DNA of 6,252 nt, taken from contig DATKMK010000099.1 of the NCBI GenBank assembly GCA_035541895.1, forward strand, positions 1 to 6,252, given 5' to 3'. The translations under genes were made by a program, and so were the position numbers. Each line of letters opens with the position of its first letter. The first letter of the stretch is position 1. The notes under the pieces are model-generated. The model made no database searches. It was not told the origin of the DNA and worked only from the letters and a program-made list of their open reading frames with translations. This DNA is from DATKMK01 sp035541895. Lineage in GTDB: Bacteria; Desulfobacterota; Binatia; HRBIN30; JACQVA1. This document shows positions 1 through 5,915 of the stretch, piece after piece.

Positions 1-1
1 G

Positions 2-262
2 GCCGCGTCGAAAAACGTCGTGCTCGGGTTTCTCGTCAACGCGTTGCATCAGCTTTCCGAGAACTCCGGTATCGAGTACGACCTCGAACAACGGGCGGCG
101 AGCGCGCGACAGACGGAAAGGATCTTGCGCGCAATCGAAGCAGGCGATGCGGAGACGGCAAGCGCGATCTCCAAACGCATGCTTGCCGCGGCTTTGCGTT
201 ATTGGGAGAAGACTGCGCCCGAGCAATTGAATGCGCGGGTGGCTTGGATCGACGTGAGCTGA
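2..262 (+). CDS. FCD-domain (FadR-type GntR) transcriptional regulator, C-terminal part
   Basis: This is the last 86 residues of a reading frame that enters from the left edge and ends at TGA 260-262. The stretch around residues 35-60 (RQTERILRAIEAGDAETASA) matches the C-terminal helices of the FCD ligand-binding domain, where a helix with the pattern H/T-x-x-I-x-x-AI-x-x-GDAE-x-A is typical. The ending (RYWEKTAPEQLNARVAW) is also family-like. In this family an N-terminal winged-helix domain binds an operator and the FCD domain senses a small carboxylate, often with a metal. Here the DNA-binding domain lies outside the window, so neither effector nor target can be named. The GTG at 20 is in frame but is an internal valine, not the start. 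The next gene on this strand begins 104 bp further on, and no clear terminator separates the two. Confidence 0.75.
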   Translation, partial: AASKNVVLGFLVNALHQLSENSGIEYDLEQRAASARQTERILRAIEAGDAETASAISKRMLAAALRYWEKTAPEQLNARVAWIDVS

Positions 263-353
263 ACGGGATCGCTCGCGGATCGGAGGCTTCGAGATTTTGC
301 ATTGATGCACCTGCCCAGACCGATCACGTATCGTTCAAACGCCACGCAGCCGC

Positions 354-359
354 GAGGGA
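354..359 (+). promoter_or_regulatory. Ribosome binding site of the 367-588 ORF
   Basis: A GAGGGA purine run lies seven bases before the ATG at 367. It decides the start of the small ORF in favour of 367. The same frame stays open back to an ATG at 202, but that longer form would overlap the end of the FCD regulator and lacks this spacing. Confidence 0.5.
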
Positions 360-366
360 CATCGCG

Positions 367-588
367 ATGTCGCCATGGTTTTTGGTTCTGATCCTGTCGA
401 TGCCGGGTAGCGAACCTACGGAAACGCACGTCGCGATCAACATGCCCGACGAGCAGACGTGCGACGCCGCAAAAGCGAACTTCGCGTACGCGCTACACCT
501 GGAGAACGCCGACGATCGGGGCACGCCGCTGACCATTCGCGAAGAACGTTGCATCAAGGGCAACGCCGCCGCACACGACGATCAGTGA
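367..588 (+). CDS. Small putative exported protein with two cysteines (hypothetical)
   Basis: This 73-residue ORF was chosen because it starts with a good ribosome binding site and its codon third positions are mostly G or C, like the clear genes nearby. Residues 2-12 (SPWFLVLILSM) form a short hydrophobic segment that could be a minimal signal peptide or membrane anchor, though it lacks a basic n-region. The rest is hydrophilic, with Cys32 and Cys62 about 30 residues apart (contexts EQTCDAAK and EERCIKG). That spacing could allow one disulphide in the periplasm. I do not recognise a named family, although small proteobacterial proteins with a similar Cys-x-x-A layout exist. It sits 104 bp after the FCD regulator on the same strand. 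A 48-residue antisense ORF (493-639, minus) with its own Shine-Dalgarno overlaps it, so the coding strand is likely but not certain. Confidence 0.5.
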   Translation: MSPWFLVLILSMPGSEPTETHVAINMPDEQTCDAAKANFAYALHLENADDRGTPLTIREERCIKGNAAAHDDQ

Positions 589-691
589 ATGCCACAGACT
601 GTCTGAGCGCAGCGCGGCGTCCTGCAACACGTTGCTCATCTCCAACTCCGGTTCGCTGTCGCTGTAACGCGGTCAATTCTCGGGCAGATTG

Positions 692-731
692 CGCGCGACC
701 CTGACTCAATGCACGACGGTTCTCTTGGCGT
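692..731 (+). repeat. 40-bp direct repeat, copy 1
   Basis: The sequence matches 5675-5714 in the same orientation at 38 of 40 positions, without gaps. The mismatches are at 714 (C against G) and 716 (A against G). Identity stops abruptly at both ends (G/C at 691 against 5674; T/C at 732 against 5715). Read on the minus strand it ends a short open frame with the residues AKRTVVH and a stop. The CCCTG at 699-703 has no matching CAGGG arm here, because the two differences destroy it. Confidence 0.85.
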
Positions 732-971
732 TGGTGTCGCACCTGCAGGCCCGCGCCGTGCTCGGCGACGCGCTGGTCAGGTCGCTGTCCCGGGACTTAC
801 CCCATCGGCAACGACTCTTTCATGCGTTTTGCGACGATCTCGCGAGCGGACGTCAACGTCGCGCGACCACTGCCCCCAAAATGCGTGAGCGTATCCACCC
901 GCGCGAGACATCGTCAGCGATAGGGCCGAAGGAAAGCACCACTCTGAGCGCCTTCATCCGATCGCCAGGTA

Positions 972-985
972 CGGGGCTCGCCCCG
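972..985. other. GC hairpin just past the methyltransferase stop
   Basis: CGGGG-CTCG-CCCCG is a perfect inverted repeat starting four bases beyond the methyltransferase stop codon in the direction of transcription. It could slow or end transcription or stabilise the 3' end. No T run follows on the minus strand, so it is not a canonical intrinsic terminator. Confidence 0.3.
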
Positions 986-989
986 AGCA

Positions 990-2048
990 TCAAGCACGCG
1001 CTTCGTAGACGATGTTGAACGGCGTTTCCGTCACGCGTCGGAAGTGCGAGTAGCCGGCTTCATCGAATACGGCGCGCATGCCCGCTTCGCCGGCCTGCGC
1101 GCCCATCGCCCGGCCGACTTCTTGTGATAGCGAATTCGGCGTGCAGATGAACGTCGACGCACCGTAGAACACTTTGGCCGACGCCAAACCGTGGTTGGTC
1201 GCGCGATCGTCGTGCGCGAAGGGTTCGACCAACATCACCGTGCCGCCATCGTCGAGCTGAGCGCGCGCGTGCTTAGCGATGCCAACCGGATCGCCCATGT
1301 CATGCAGACAGTCGAAGAAGCAGATCAAATCGAAGCGGCCGCTGAACGCGTTTGCACGTGCCACATCGAAATGCACGCGCTCCCCCATCGCCGCGTCGTG
1401 AGCGGATTGCCGGGCGACTTCGATCGACGGCGCATGGTAGTCGAAACCGTGAATTCGGCTGGCCGGATACGCCTTCGCCATCACGATCGTCGAGATGCCG
1501 TAACCGCAGCCGATGTCGGCCACACGAATTCCGGCGCGCAATCGCGCTTCGACGCCATCGAGCGCCGGAATCCATGACGTGGTCAGGTTCGTCTGATAGC
1601 CGGGACGGAAGAATTCTGCGGTCCCGCGAAACAAGTGCGGATGATGGTCGCCCCACGGCAATCCGCCGTCACCGCGGAACGCGGCCGCCACGCGCTCGAG
1701 ATCGTGGAACATCGACGCTACGACCAACGAGCCGCCGGCGACAAACGCAGGTGATTGGCGTTGCGCCAACGCGAACGCATGCTCCGCCGGCAGTTCGTAG
1801 CGACCTGTCTCGGCGTCGTAGGCGAGGTAGCCGGCCGCCGCTTGCTGATCGAGCCACTCCTGCAGCAAGCGGCGGTTGCAGCCCGTCGCCGCCGCGAGCG
1901 CCGCCGCGTCGAGCGGGCCTTTGCCGTCCATCGCCTGATACAGACCCAATTCGTTCGCGAGCGCGACCATCGCGATGGTCGTGACGCCGCCGAGGTCGCC
2001 GACAAATCTGCCGAGAAACGCTTGTACCTTGCCTTCATCGATCGCCAT
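990..2048 (-). CDS. Class I SAM-dependent methyltransferase with N-terminal winged-helix domain (Rv2258c-like)
   Basis: The 352-residue protein has two parts. Residues 20-100 form an all-helical/winged-helix dimerisation region (GVTTIAMVALANELGLYQAM, then LAAATGCNRRLLQEWLD). Residues 170-345 form a Rossmann-fold methyltransferase. The SAM-binding motif I is VADIGCGYGIST (176-187). An acidic residue ends strand 2 at Asp203 (HGFDYH), and FDLICFFDCLHDMGDP (239-254) and VMLVEPF (271-277) are the usual motifs after strands 4 and 5. This layout and length match the mycobacterial Rv2258c group and related O-/C-methyltransferases. The substrate is unknown. The frame is open to an ATG at 2093, but the ATG at 2048 is preferred because GGAG sits seven bases upstream and homology-like sequence begins here. 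The kinase gene ends about 370 bp upstream, so co-transcription is doubtful. Confidence 0.92.
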   Translation of the reverse strand: MAIDEGKVQAFLGRFVGDLGGVTTIAMVALANELGLYQAMDGKGPLDAAALAAATGCNRRLLQEWLDQQAAAGYLAYDAETGRYELPAEHAFALAQRQSPAFVAGGSLVVASMFHDLERVAAAFRGDGGLPWGDHHPHLFRGTAEFFRPGYQTNLTTSWIPALDGVEARLRAGIRVADIGCGYGISTIVMAKAYPASRIHGFDYHAPSIEVARQSAHDAAMGERVHFDVARANAFSGRFDLICFFDCLHDMGDPVGIAKHARAQLDDGGTVMLVEPFAHDDRATNHGLASAKVFYGASTFICTPNSLSQEVGRAMGAQAGEAGMRAVFDEAGYSHFRRVTETPFNIVYEARA

Positions 2049-2055
2049 TGGACGG

Positions 2056-2059
2056 CTCC
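2056..2059 (-). promoter_or_regulatory. Ribosome binding site of the methyltransferase
   Basis: On the minus strand, GGAG (within TTGGAG) is followed by seven bases and then ATG at 2048. This supports the shorter start over the ATG at 2093, which would add 15 residues without family resemblance. Confidence 0.65.
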
Positions 2060-2286
2060 AAGCGGAAGGGAGGCAGTACTTTAGCTCGCGCATCGTCGAG
2101 ACGAGCAGATCACCCGCGACCCGTCAGACAACACTCCGTCAGGACCGCAGAACTGAAGGCCTCGGTTCCGGCTTTCGGGGACGAACCGCTGGAGGTCACC
2201 TGCCCCGATCGTTGCCGCTGCGCGGATCAGCCGTAGGCGCACTCGCGGGCACCGCCCATGAGCATTTGCTCGATCAGACTCACTCG

Positions 2287-2309
2287 ACCGTTCCGTCGTG
2301 CGAAACGGT
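2287..2309. repeat. Inverted repeat ACCGTT-N11-AACGGT
   Basis: Six-base perfect arms flank an 11-base loop between the kinase stop and the methyltransferase start. It may be a weak hairpin in the kinase 3' region or a binding site for a dimeric regulator. With six-base arms, chance is also possible. Confidence 0.25.
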
Positions 2310-2419
2310 TCGACTGCACGCGCGTAGTTGACCAACGCGAAGGCCCGCATGCAGTCGGCGCCCCAACCTGCTGGCGGCCCGCCCACAGCGGCTGCTCAAG
2401 ACAGCTCACCGACGGGCAT

Positions 2420-4318
2420 TCAACTCCCAACGGATTCATGCTGTCGCCCCGCCGTGTCGATCACCGTTGCGCCGACGTGCGGCAACTGCGCAAGGTTCAA
2501 CTTACGCAGCATCGCTCGCTTTTTCGCCTGATGTGCCTGCATGCGTACTAGGATGTCGTCGAGCGCCGTGACCGCCGCGACGACGTACGGGCCTTTGTTC
2601 AGCATGACGCATTCGGCGCGGTGCCCCATGGCCGCGTCGGTGATCTCGGCGCGCGAAGGCATGCCCTCCTTCGCAAGCGTCTCGAGCACTTGCGTCGCCC
2701 AGATCACCGGCACGTGGGCGGCCTCGCAGATCCACAGCGTCTCTTCCTGAACCTCTGCGAGTCGTTCGAATCCGCTCTCCACCGCGAGATCACCACGCGC
2801 GATCATCACGCCGCAACAAGGCGATTGCATAGCCGTCAACAGCATCTCCGGCAGATTTTCGAAGCCGCGCCGAGTCTCTATCTTCAGCACGATCGCCGGC
2901 CGCGCGCCACGTGCCGCAAGTTCCTGTTGCAGGTGCTCGACGTCGTGGGCCGAGTTGGCGAACGACAGCTCAACGACATCCGCATGTTTCGCGACGAACG
3001 CGAGGTCTTCGATATCCTTGACGGTCAGCGCCGGTAGACGTAGGTCGCTATCCGGCAGATTGATGCCCTTGTCGGCACGCAGCCTCGCGCCGTTCATCGA
3101 CACCTGCTTGATGCGCACGTAGCAGCGGTCCGCTTCCGCCTTTTCGATGACGCCGCCGATCTTTCCATCATCGAACCAGATGTGCTCGCCGGCCCGCACG
3201 TCGTCAAAAATGTCCGGCATCGTGCAGCCGATGGACGCCGGTGTCAGCACGCGTCCCGCTGCGTCGCATATCGCCGGACGCCCTTGGTCGCAATCGCGCG
3301 TCACGACGAGCAGATCGCCCCTACGTAGCAGAATCGAATTTACCGTTGCGGGGAGCGCACCGATCGCGACGCGACGCAAATCACGGGCGACACCGCGTTC
3401 GCGTTGAAGCGCGATACCCGGTACGAAATAGGCGGTTTTTCGCGCCTCCGCCCAACAGCCGCGCGGCCCAACGTCGACGACCGTCATCGAGCGTCTTGCG
3501 TCGCGCGCATCGACGAAGTCGAGTCGCTCGCCGACGCGCAGCGTCGCGAGCCATTCGCCAGAGACCGGCAGGCACGCGTCCGCCTGCGCCGGCGGCGACT
3601 GTCGCACCGCTTCGTCAGTCATCCACACGCGTGCCGCCGCGGTAACCCGACCGAACGCATTCCGGCGCGGTCGCACCCGTACGACCGCAGGCCCCGGTTC
3701 GATCGGCCCCGTGCGCAGCTTCGGCCCCGCGAGGTCCATGACGATGCGACACGGCCGCCCGAGCGCGCGGCGCGCGCGGTCCAGATGTTCGATCATACGG
3801 CGCCAAGTCGCCACCCCGTCGTGCGCGCAGTTGATACGCATGCAATCCATGCCGCGCTCGAGCAGGTCGCGGACCAACAGGTCATCGTCTGCTGCTTCCG
3901 TCGGCATGGTGACCATAATGCGTACGTCGCGACGCGAATCAGGTGCTCCGAACAGCGCGCGCGTGTGGTCCGCAAGCAGCAACGCACCGGCTGCCATATC
4001 GACGGGCGACGTCGCGGCGGTCGGCGCTCGCCACGCACGACCCGCGAGCCCGTGCAGCGCCGCGAGTACTGCATCGAGCGTCGCGAGCACCTGCGACTCC
4101 GCGCGCCCGAGTGACGACAGGCCAAGCGCGGCGAGGCGCAGCTGCAAGGGCCGCACATCGCGGCGTCGCAGCGCAAGGTAGTGCAGCAGGTTGCGTGCAC
4201 TGTCTCGATAGTTCGGATGGATCGATCCCAGGCGCGTCTCAAACGCCGCACATTCGGCGACGATGCTATCGTGCAGCGCGCCGAGTTCCACGATGAGGTT
4301 GTCGAGATCAGCTTCCAT
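2420..4318 (-). CDS. Pyruvate kinase, long form lacking the C-terminal allosteric domain
   Basis: The product would convert phosphoenolpyruvate and ADP to pyruvate and ATP in the cytoplasm. Residues 1-125 are a helical extension absent from classical enzymes. The barrel (A domain) starts at 131. RINCAHDG (161-168) corresponds to R-[LM]-NFSHG and DLAGPKLRTG (195-204) to DTKGPEIRTG. A B-domain region larger than usual follows (about 205-415), including WFDDGKI (381-387). The second half of the barrel carries KGINLP (417-422), KIE (479-481, catalytic Lys479, metal ligand Glu481), ARGDLAVE (507-514, metal ligand Asp510), ATQVLE (541-546) and PSRAE (554-558). The protein stops about where the allosteric C domain would begin. 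Lys200 replaces the Glu of K+-dependent enzymes, Ala165 replaces the Ser K+ ligand, and SFAN replaces SF[IV]R. Such proteins of around 600 residues are known in proteobacteria and are annotated pyruvate kinase. The start is ATG 4318. No strong Shine-Dalgarno precedes it, but a TATAAG lies seven bases before the ATG, so a leaderless message is possible. Confidence 0.9.
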   Translation of the reverse strand: MEADLDNLIVELGALHDSIVAECAAFETRLGSIHPNYRDSARNLLHYLALRRRDVRPLQLRLAALGLSSLGRAESQVLATLDAVLAALHGLAGRAWRAPTAATSPVDMAAGALLLADHTRALFGAPDSRRDVRIMVTMPTEAADDDLLVRDLLERGMDCMRINCAHDGVATWRRMIEHLDRARRALGRPCRIVMDLAGPKLRTGPIEPGPAVVRVRPRRNAFGRVTAAARVWMTDEAVRQSPPAQADACLPVSGEWLATLRVGERLDFVDARDARRSMTVVDVGPRGCWAEARKTAYFVPGIALQRERGVARDLRRVAIGALPATVNSILLRRGDLLVVTRDCDQGRPAICDAAGRVLTPASIGCTMPDIFDDVRAGEHIWFDDGKIGGVIEKAEADRCYVRIKQVSMNGARLRADKGINLPDSDLRLPALTVKDIEDLAFVAKHADVVELSFANSAHDVEHLQQELAARGARPAIVLKIETRRGFENLPEMLLTAMQSPCCGVMIARGDLAVESGFERLAEVQEETLWICEAAHVPVIWATQVLETLAKEGMPSRAEITDAAMGHRAECVMLNKGPYVVAAVTALDDILVRMQAHQAKKRAMLRKLNLAQLPHVGATVIDTAGRQHESVGS

Positions 4319-4680
4319 GGGAACGCTTATAGCTCAATGGCAACGCCGCATGTATTCGGGATATCCCTTGTCGTCCTCCGGTCGATCACGCGGCGTTGTC
4401 ATACTAAGTTCACGAGGATGCTATAGGCGGATTGCGCGCCACGATCTGCGCGCGCCTATCTCGACCATTTCCTGACGACCTTACGAAGGCGGCACTTACA
4501 CCCGGCTCGCTGGAGATCAACTGGCGGTTCTCCAAGCGTGGCGAAGTGTGGTGCAATCTCAAAACGTGTTGTCACATTTTGGACAAGCGATTCGCCGTAC
4601 TTCGAGCCTTAGTGGGGCTGTTAGTTACTATCGACGCACGGACTCGCTACGGATAGCCTGGGTGAGTGATTCATGCCCCG
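4319..4680. other. Gap upstream of pyruvate kinase
   Basis: A 74-codon open frame on the plus strand (4432-4656) shows no family features and I do not call it a gene. The stretch should hold the kinase promoter and the 3' end of the beta-barrel transcript. It is visibly richer in A and T in places (around 4550-4590) than the genes, as expected of a control region. Palindromes are noted at 4358-4367 (GGGATATCCC) and 4569-4586. There is no clear terminator for the beta-barrel gene. Confidence 0.45.
4569..4586. promoter_or_regulatory. Possible operator: TTGTC-N8-GACAA inverted repeat
   Basis: TTGTCACATTTTGGACAA is a symmetric 18-base element with five-base perfect arms in the most A+T-rich part of the kinase upstream region, about 250 bp before the kinase ATG. 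Its size suits a dimeric helix-turn-helix regulator. Nothing links it to a specific protein, and the distance from the start codon is large. Confidence 0.22.
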
Positions 4681-5400
4681 CTATCTCGCGTCGGCACCCC
4701 GGAAATGGTATTGGATCTCGATGAGCACGGTATCGACCACCGCATTGCCGTGAGCACGCAAAACCTTCTCGTCGATCGGGAACGACTGGAGTTCGACTCG
4801 CAAGGAGACGTGCTGAGTCGGTGCCATACCTATGCCTAGGCCGCGCAAAAAAACCGTGGCATTGCGACTGAACGTCTGAGTCACGGCGGTCCCGTCGAAC
4901 CGGCTGACCAGCATTTGGTGGGCGTCGGCACCGTAGTGGGCGACGCCTACTCTCAAATACGCTTCCCAGATTCGAGCAAACGGTAGGATACCGACTGCAC
5001 TCAACTCCGCCGCGGCTATATCCACCTTCGCGTAACTGTTGTAGCTGCCGTCGAGCCCGGCGACGTACACGAAACGTTGTCGCCACTCGGGTTGGCCGCC
5101 GTTCAGATAGGCGAACTCCGCCGCGAGGTAAGGCAGAAATCGGTAACCAGCTTCAACCCCAAACGCGGTATCGGCGCCACCACGGTGGTCGAACTCAAAG
5201 TCGCAGCGGGTGTCGTTGGTATCTGTAGCGCTCGCGCTGGTTGCCCCAATACTTCCACCGACATAGAGCCGGTCCAGCGCCCCAGCCAACACACCGCCGG
5301 ATGTCGCCACTATCGCGACGCCAACGGCGAATCGAATCGCAGGCAGCCAGTTGCGGGCGCCGATAGTCAAAGTTGATCGACCGCGGCTGGCTCGTGCCAC
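4681..5400 (-). CDS. Outer-membrane beta-barrel protein (OmpA-like / OMP_b-brl fold)
   Basis: The 239-residue protein has a hydrophobic signal segment around 20-39 (PAIRFAVGVAIVATSGGVLA) with likely cleavage after Ala39 or Ala41. Alternating polar/hydrophobic strands typical of a small eight-stranded porin-like barrel follow. These include LYVGGSIG (45-52), FGVEAGYRFLPYLAAEFAY (80-98), AELSAVGILP (131-140), EAYLRVGVAHYG (146-157), ATVFLRGLGIGM (181-192) and VVDTVLIEIQYHF (221-233). The GYRF...AEFAY pair is characteristic of the family. It would sit in the outer membrane, and its specific role is unknown. The final aromatic strand end is followed by six extra residues (RGADAR), which is slightly unusual. 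The first available start is a GTG at 5400, giving a long Arg-rich n-region (MARASRGRST). An in-frame TTG about ten codons later would give a more normal signal peptide. Neither start has a strong Shine-Dalgarno. Confidence 0.87.
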   Translation of the reverse strand: MARASRGRSTLTIGARNWLPAIRFAVGVAIVATSGGVLAGALDRLYVGGSIGATSASATDTNDTRCDFEFDHRGGADTAFGVEAGYRFLPYLAAEFAYLNGGQPEWRQRFVYVAGLDGSYNSYAKVDIAAAELSAVGILPFARIWEAYLRVGVAHYGADAHQMLVSRFDGTAVTQTFSRNATVFLRGLGIGMAPTQHVSLRVELQSFPIDEKVLRAHGNAVVDTVLIEIQYHFRGADAR

Positions 5401-5674
5401 GGGCCATCTTTGATTCGACCGAAATCACTGCGTCCGTAACCTGCGCCACCAGCGGCAATGGATAGCTGTTCCCAGTGGCCACAATGGAATCGCTTTCTTA
5501 CGAGAATCGCCAACATCTGAACCGCGGTGCGGTCCATCCGGCGTCCTCGTCGTCGCGGGCTGCTGGCACATTCTGAATCGAGCAACGCATTCCGGCCAAA
5601 TTCGGTCGTACGTACGCTCAATGACGCGATTTGTGGGCACATTTGTAGGCAGGATTGGCGATTAGATCGCTGTC

Positions 5675-5714
5675 CGCGCGACCCTGACTCAATGCAGGGC
5701 GGTTCTCTTGGCGT
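5675..5714 (+). repeat. 40-bp direct repeat, copy 2
   Basis: This is the partner of 692-731, in the same orientation and 38/40 identical. Here CCCTG (5682-5686) and CAGGG (5695-5699) form perfect hairpin arms around an eight-base loop. Both differences from copy 1 fall in the second arm, so only this copy can fold that way. On the minus strand it supplies the last residues (AKRTALH) and stop of the 5689-5895 open frame. Identity is lost immediately outside the 40 bp on both sides. Confidence 0.85.
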
Positions 5715-5895
5715 CCCGGTCAAAATTATCCAGTGGTGAGCCACTCTCGGGTCGACGATCGCCCCTTAACGGTGCCGTTCGCAAAGGCGCATCCGTTGCC
5801 GCAACGTCGGTCGGCACGTTCTGGGCAGCTTCCGGCGCAGTGAGCCCGATCCAACGTCTTTCCTTAGGCGTCCCGTAGAAAGACATGCGGAACAT
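5689..5895 (-). CDS. Possible small ORF ending inside the repeat (uncertain)
   Basis: A 68-residue frame begins with ATG at 5895 (MFRMSFYGTPKERRW), 20 bp beyond the DUF3313 stop on the same strand, and ends with AKRTALH and a stop inside repeat copy 2. I do not recognise it: it has no membrane segment, cysteines or motif, and is rich in Arg, Pro and Ala. The ribosome binding site is poor. It may be a chance frame or a decayed remnant. It is listed because its position directly behind the DUF3313 gene and its end in the repeat are notable. Confidence 0.18.
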   Translation of the reverse strand: MFRMSFYGTPKERRWIGLTAPEAAQNVPTDVAATDAPLRTAPLRGDRRPESGSPLDNFDRDAKRTALH

Positions 5896-5915
5896 GCTCG
5901 AGCCGCTTCGGAAAC

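Larger units (their letters stand above)
589..989. other. Non-coding or degenerate stretch between the small + ORF and the methyltransferase
   Basis: Open frames exist here on both strands, but none shows recognisable protein features. The longest (689-1018, plus) runs into the methyltransferase end and looks like chance. The stretch holds one copy of the 40-bp repeat (692-731), a perfect 10-bp palindrome GTCCCGGGAC at 787-796, and a GC hairpin at 972-985. It separates converging transcription units, yet no hairpin followed by a T run is visible. Confidence 0.5.
2049..2419. other. Gap between pyruvate kinase and methyltransferase genes
   Basis: No convincing gene is present on either strand in this stretch of about 370 bp; the open frames are short and featureless. 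It should contain the 3' end of the kinase transcript and the promoter of the methyltransferase. I cannot assign a -35/-10 pair with confidence. The only structure I see is an inverted repeat, ACCGTT at 2287-2292 and AACGGT at 2304-2309, with an 11-base loop and no T run. Confidence 0.5.
5401..5915. other. Gap between DUF3313 and beta-barrel genes, holding repeat copy 2
   Basis: This stretch of about 515 bp has no clear gene. It contains the second copy of the 40-bp repeat (5675-5714) and should contain the promoter of the beta-barrel gene. A 68-codon minus-strand frame (5689-5895) starts 20 bp after the DUF3313 stop; it is listed separately. No terminator with a T run is visible after the DUF3313 gene. 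Confidence 0.45.

Noticed and set aside
493..639. 48-codon minus-strand ORF (MSNVLQDAALRSDSLW...) with GGAG six bases before its ATG
   Set aside because: It overlaps the better supported 367-588 ORF on the opposite strand, shows no recognisable features, and is short. A good Shine-Dalgarno alone does not carry it.
692..731. 40-bp repeats as terminal inverted repeats of an insertion sequence
   Set aside because: The copies are direct, not inverted, and no transposase remnant lies between them.
689..1018. 109-codon plus-strand ORF
   Set aside because: It overlaps the 3' end of the methyltransferase, runs through the repeat, and its Arg-rich product resembles no protein family.
1352..1984. 210-codon plus-strand ORF opposite the methyltransferase
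   Set aside because: The very Arg/Ser/Pro-rich translation is typical of an antisense shadow of a GC-rich gene; the minus strand carries clear methyltransferase motifs.
3404..4114. 236-codon plus-strand ORF opposite pyruvate kinase
   Set aside because: It is an Arg-rich antisense shadow. The kinase motifs on the minus strand are unambiguous.
4358..4367. Perfect 10-bp palindrome GGGATATCCC
   Set aside because: It is short, isolated and not extended by flanking symmetry; expected by chance in a few kilobases.
4432..4656. 74-codon plus-strand ORF in the kinase/beta-barrel gap
   Set aside because: It has no motif, no good ribosome binding site and no family resemblance; more likely a chance frame in an upstream control region.
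5195..5482. Minus-strand frame with ATG at 5407 that might signal a frameshifted start of the beta-barrel protein
   Set aside because: The GTG-started frame already provides a continuous signal peptide and barrel, while the other frame gives an implausible protein, so no frameshift is needed.
692..5714. The block between the 40-bp repeats as an integrated mobile element or integron-like array
   Set aside because: There is no integrase, transposase, attC-like structure or tRNA in the window, and the enclosed genes look like ordinary chromosomal genes in codon use. Kept only as a finding about the repeat.
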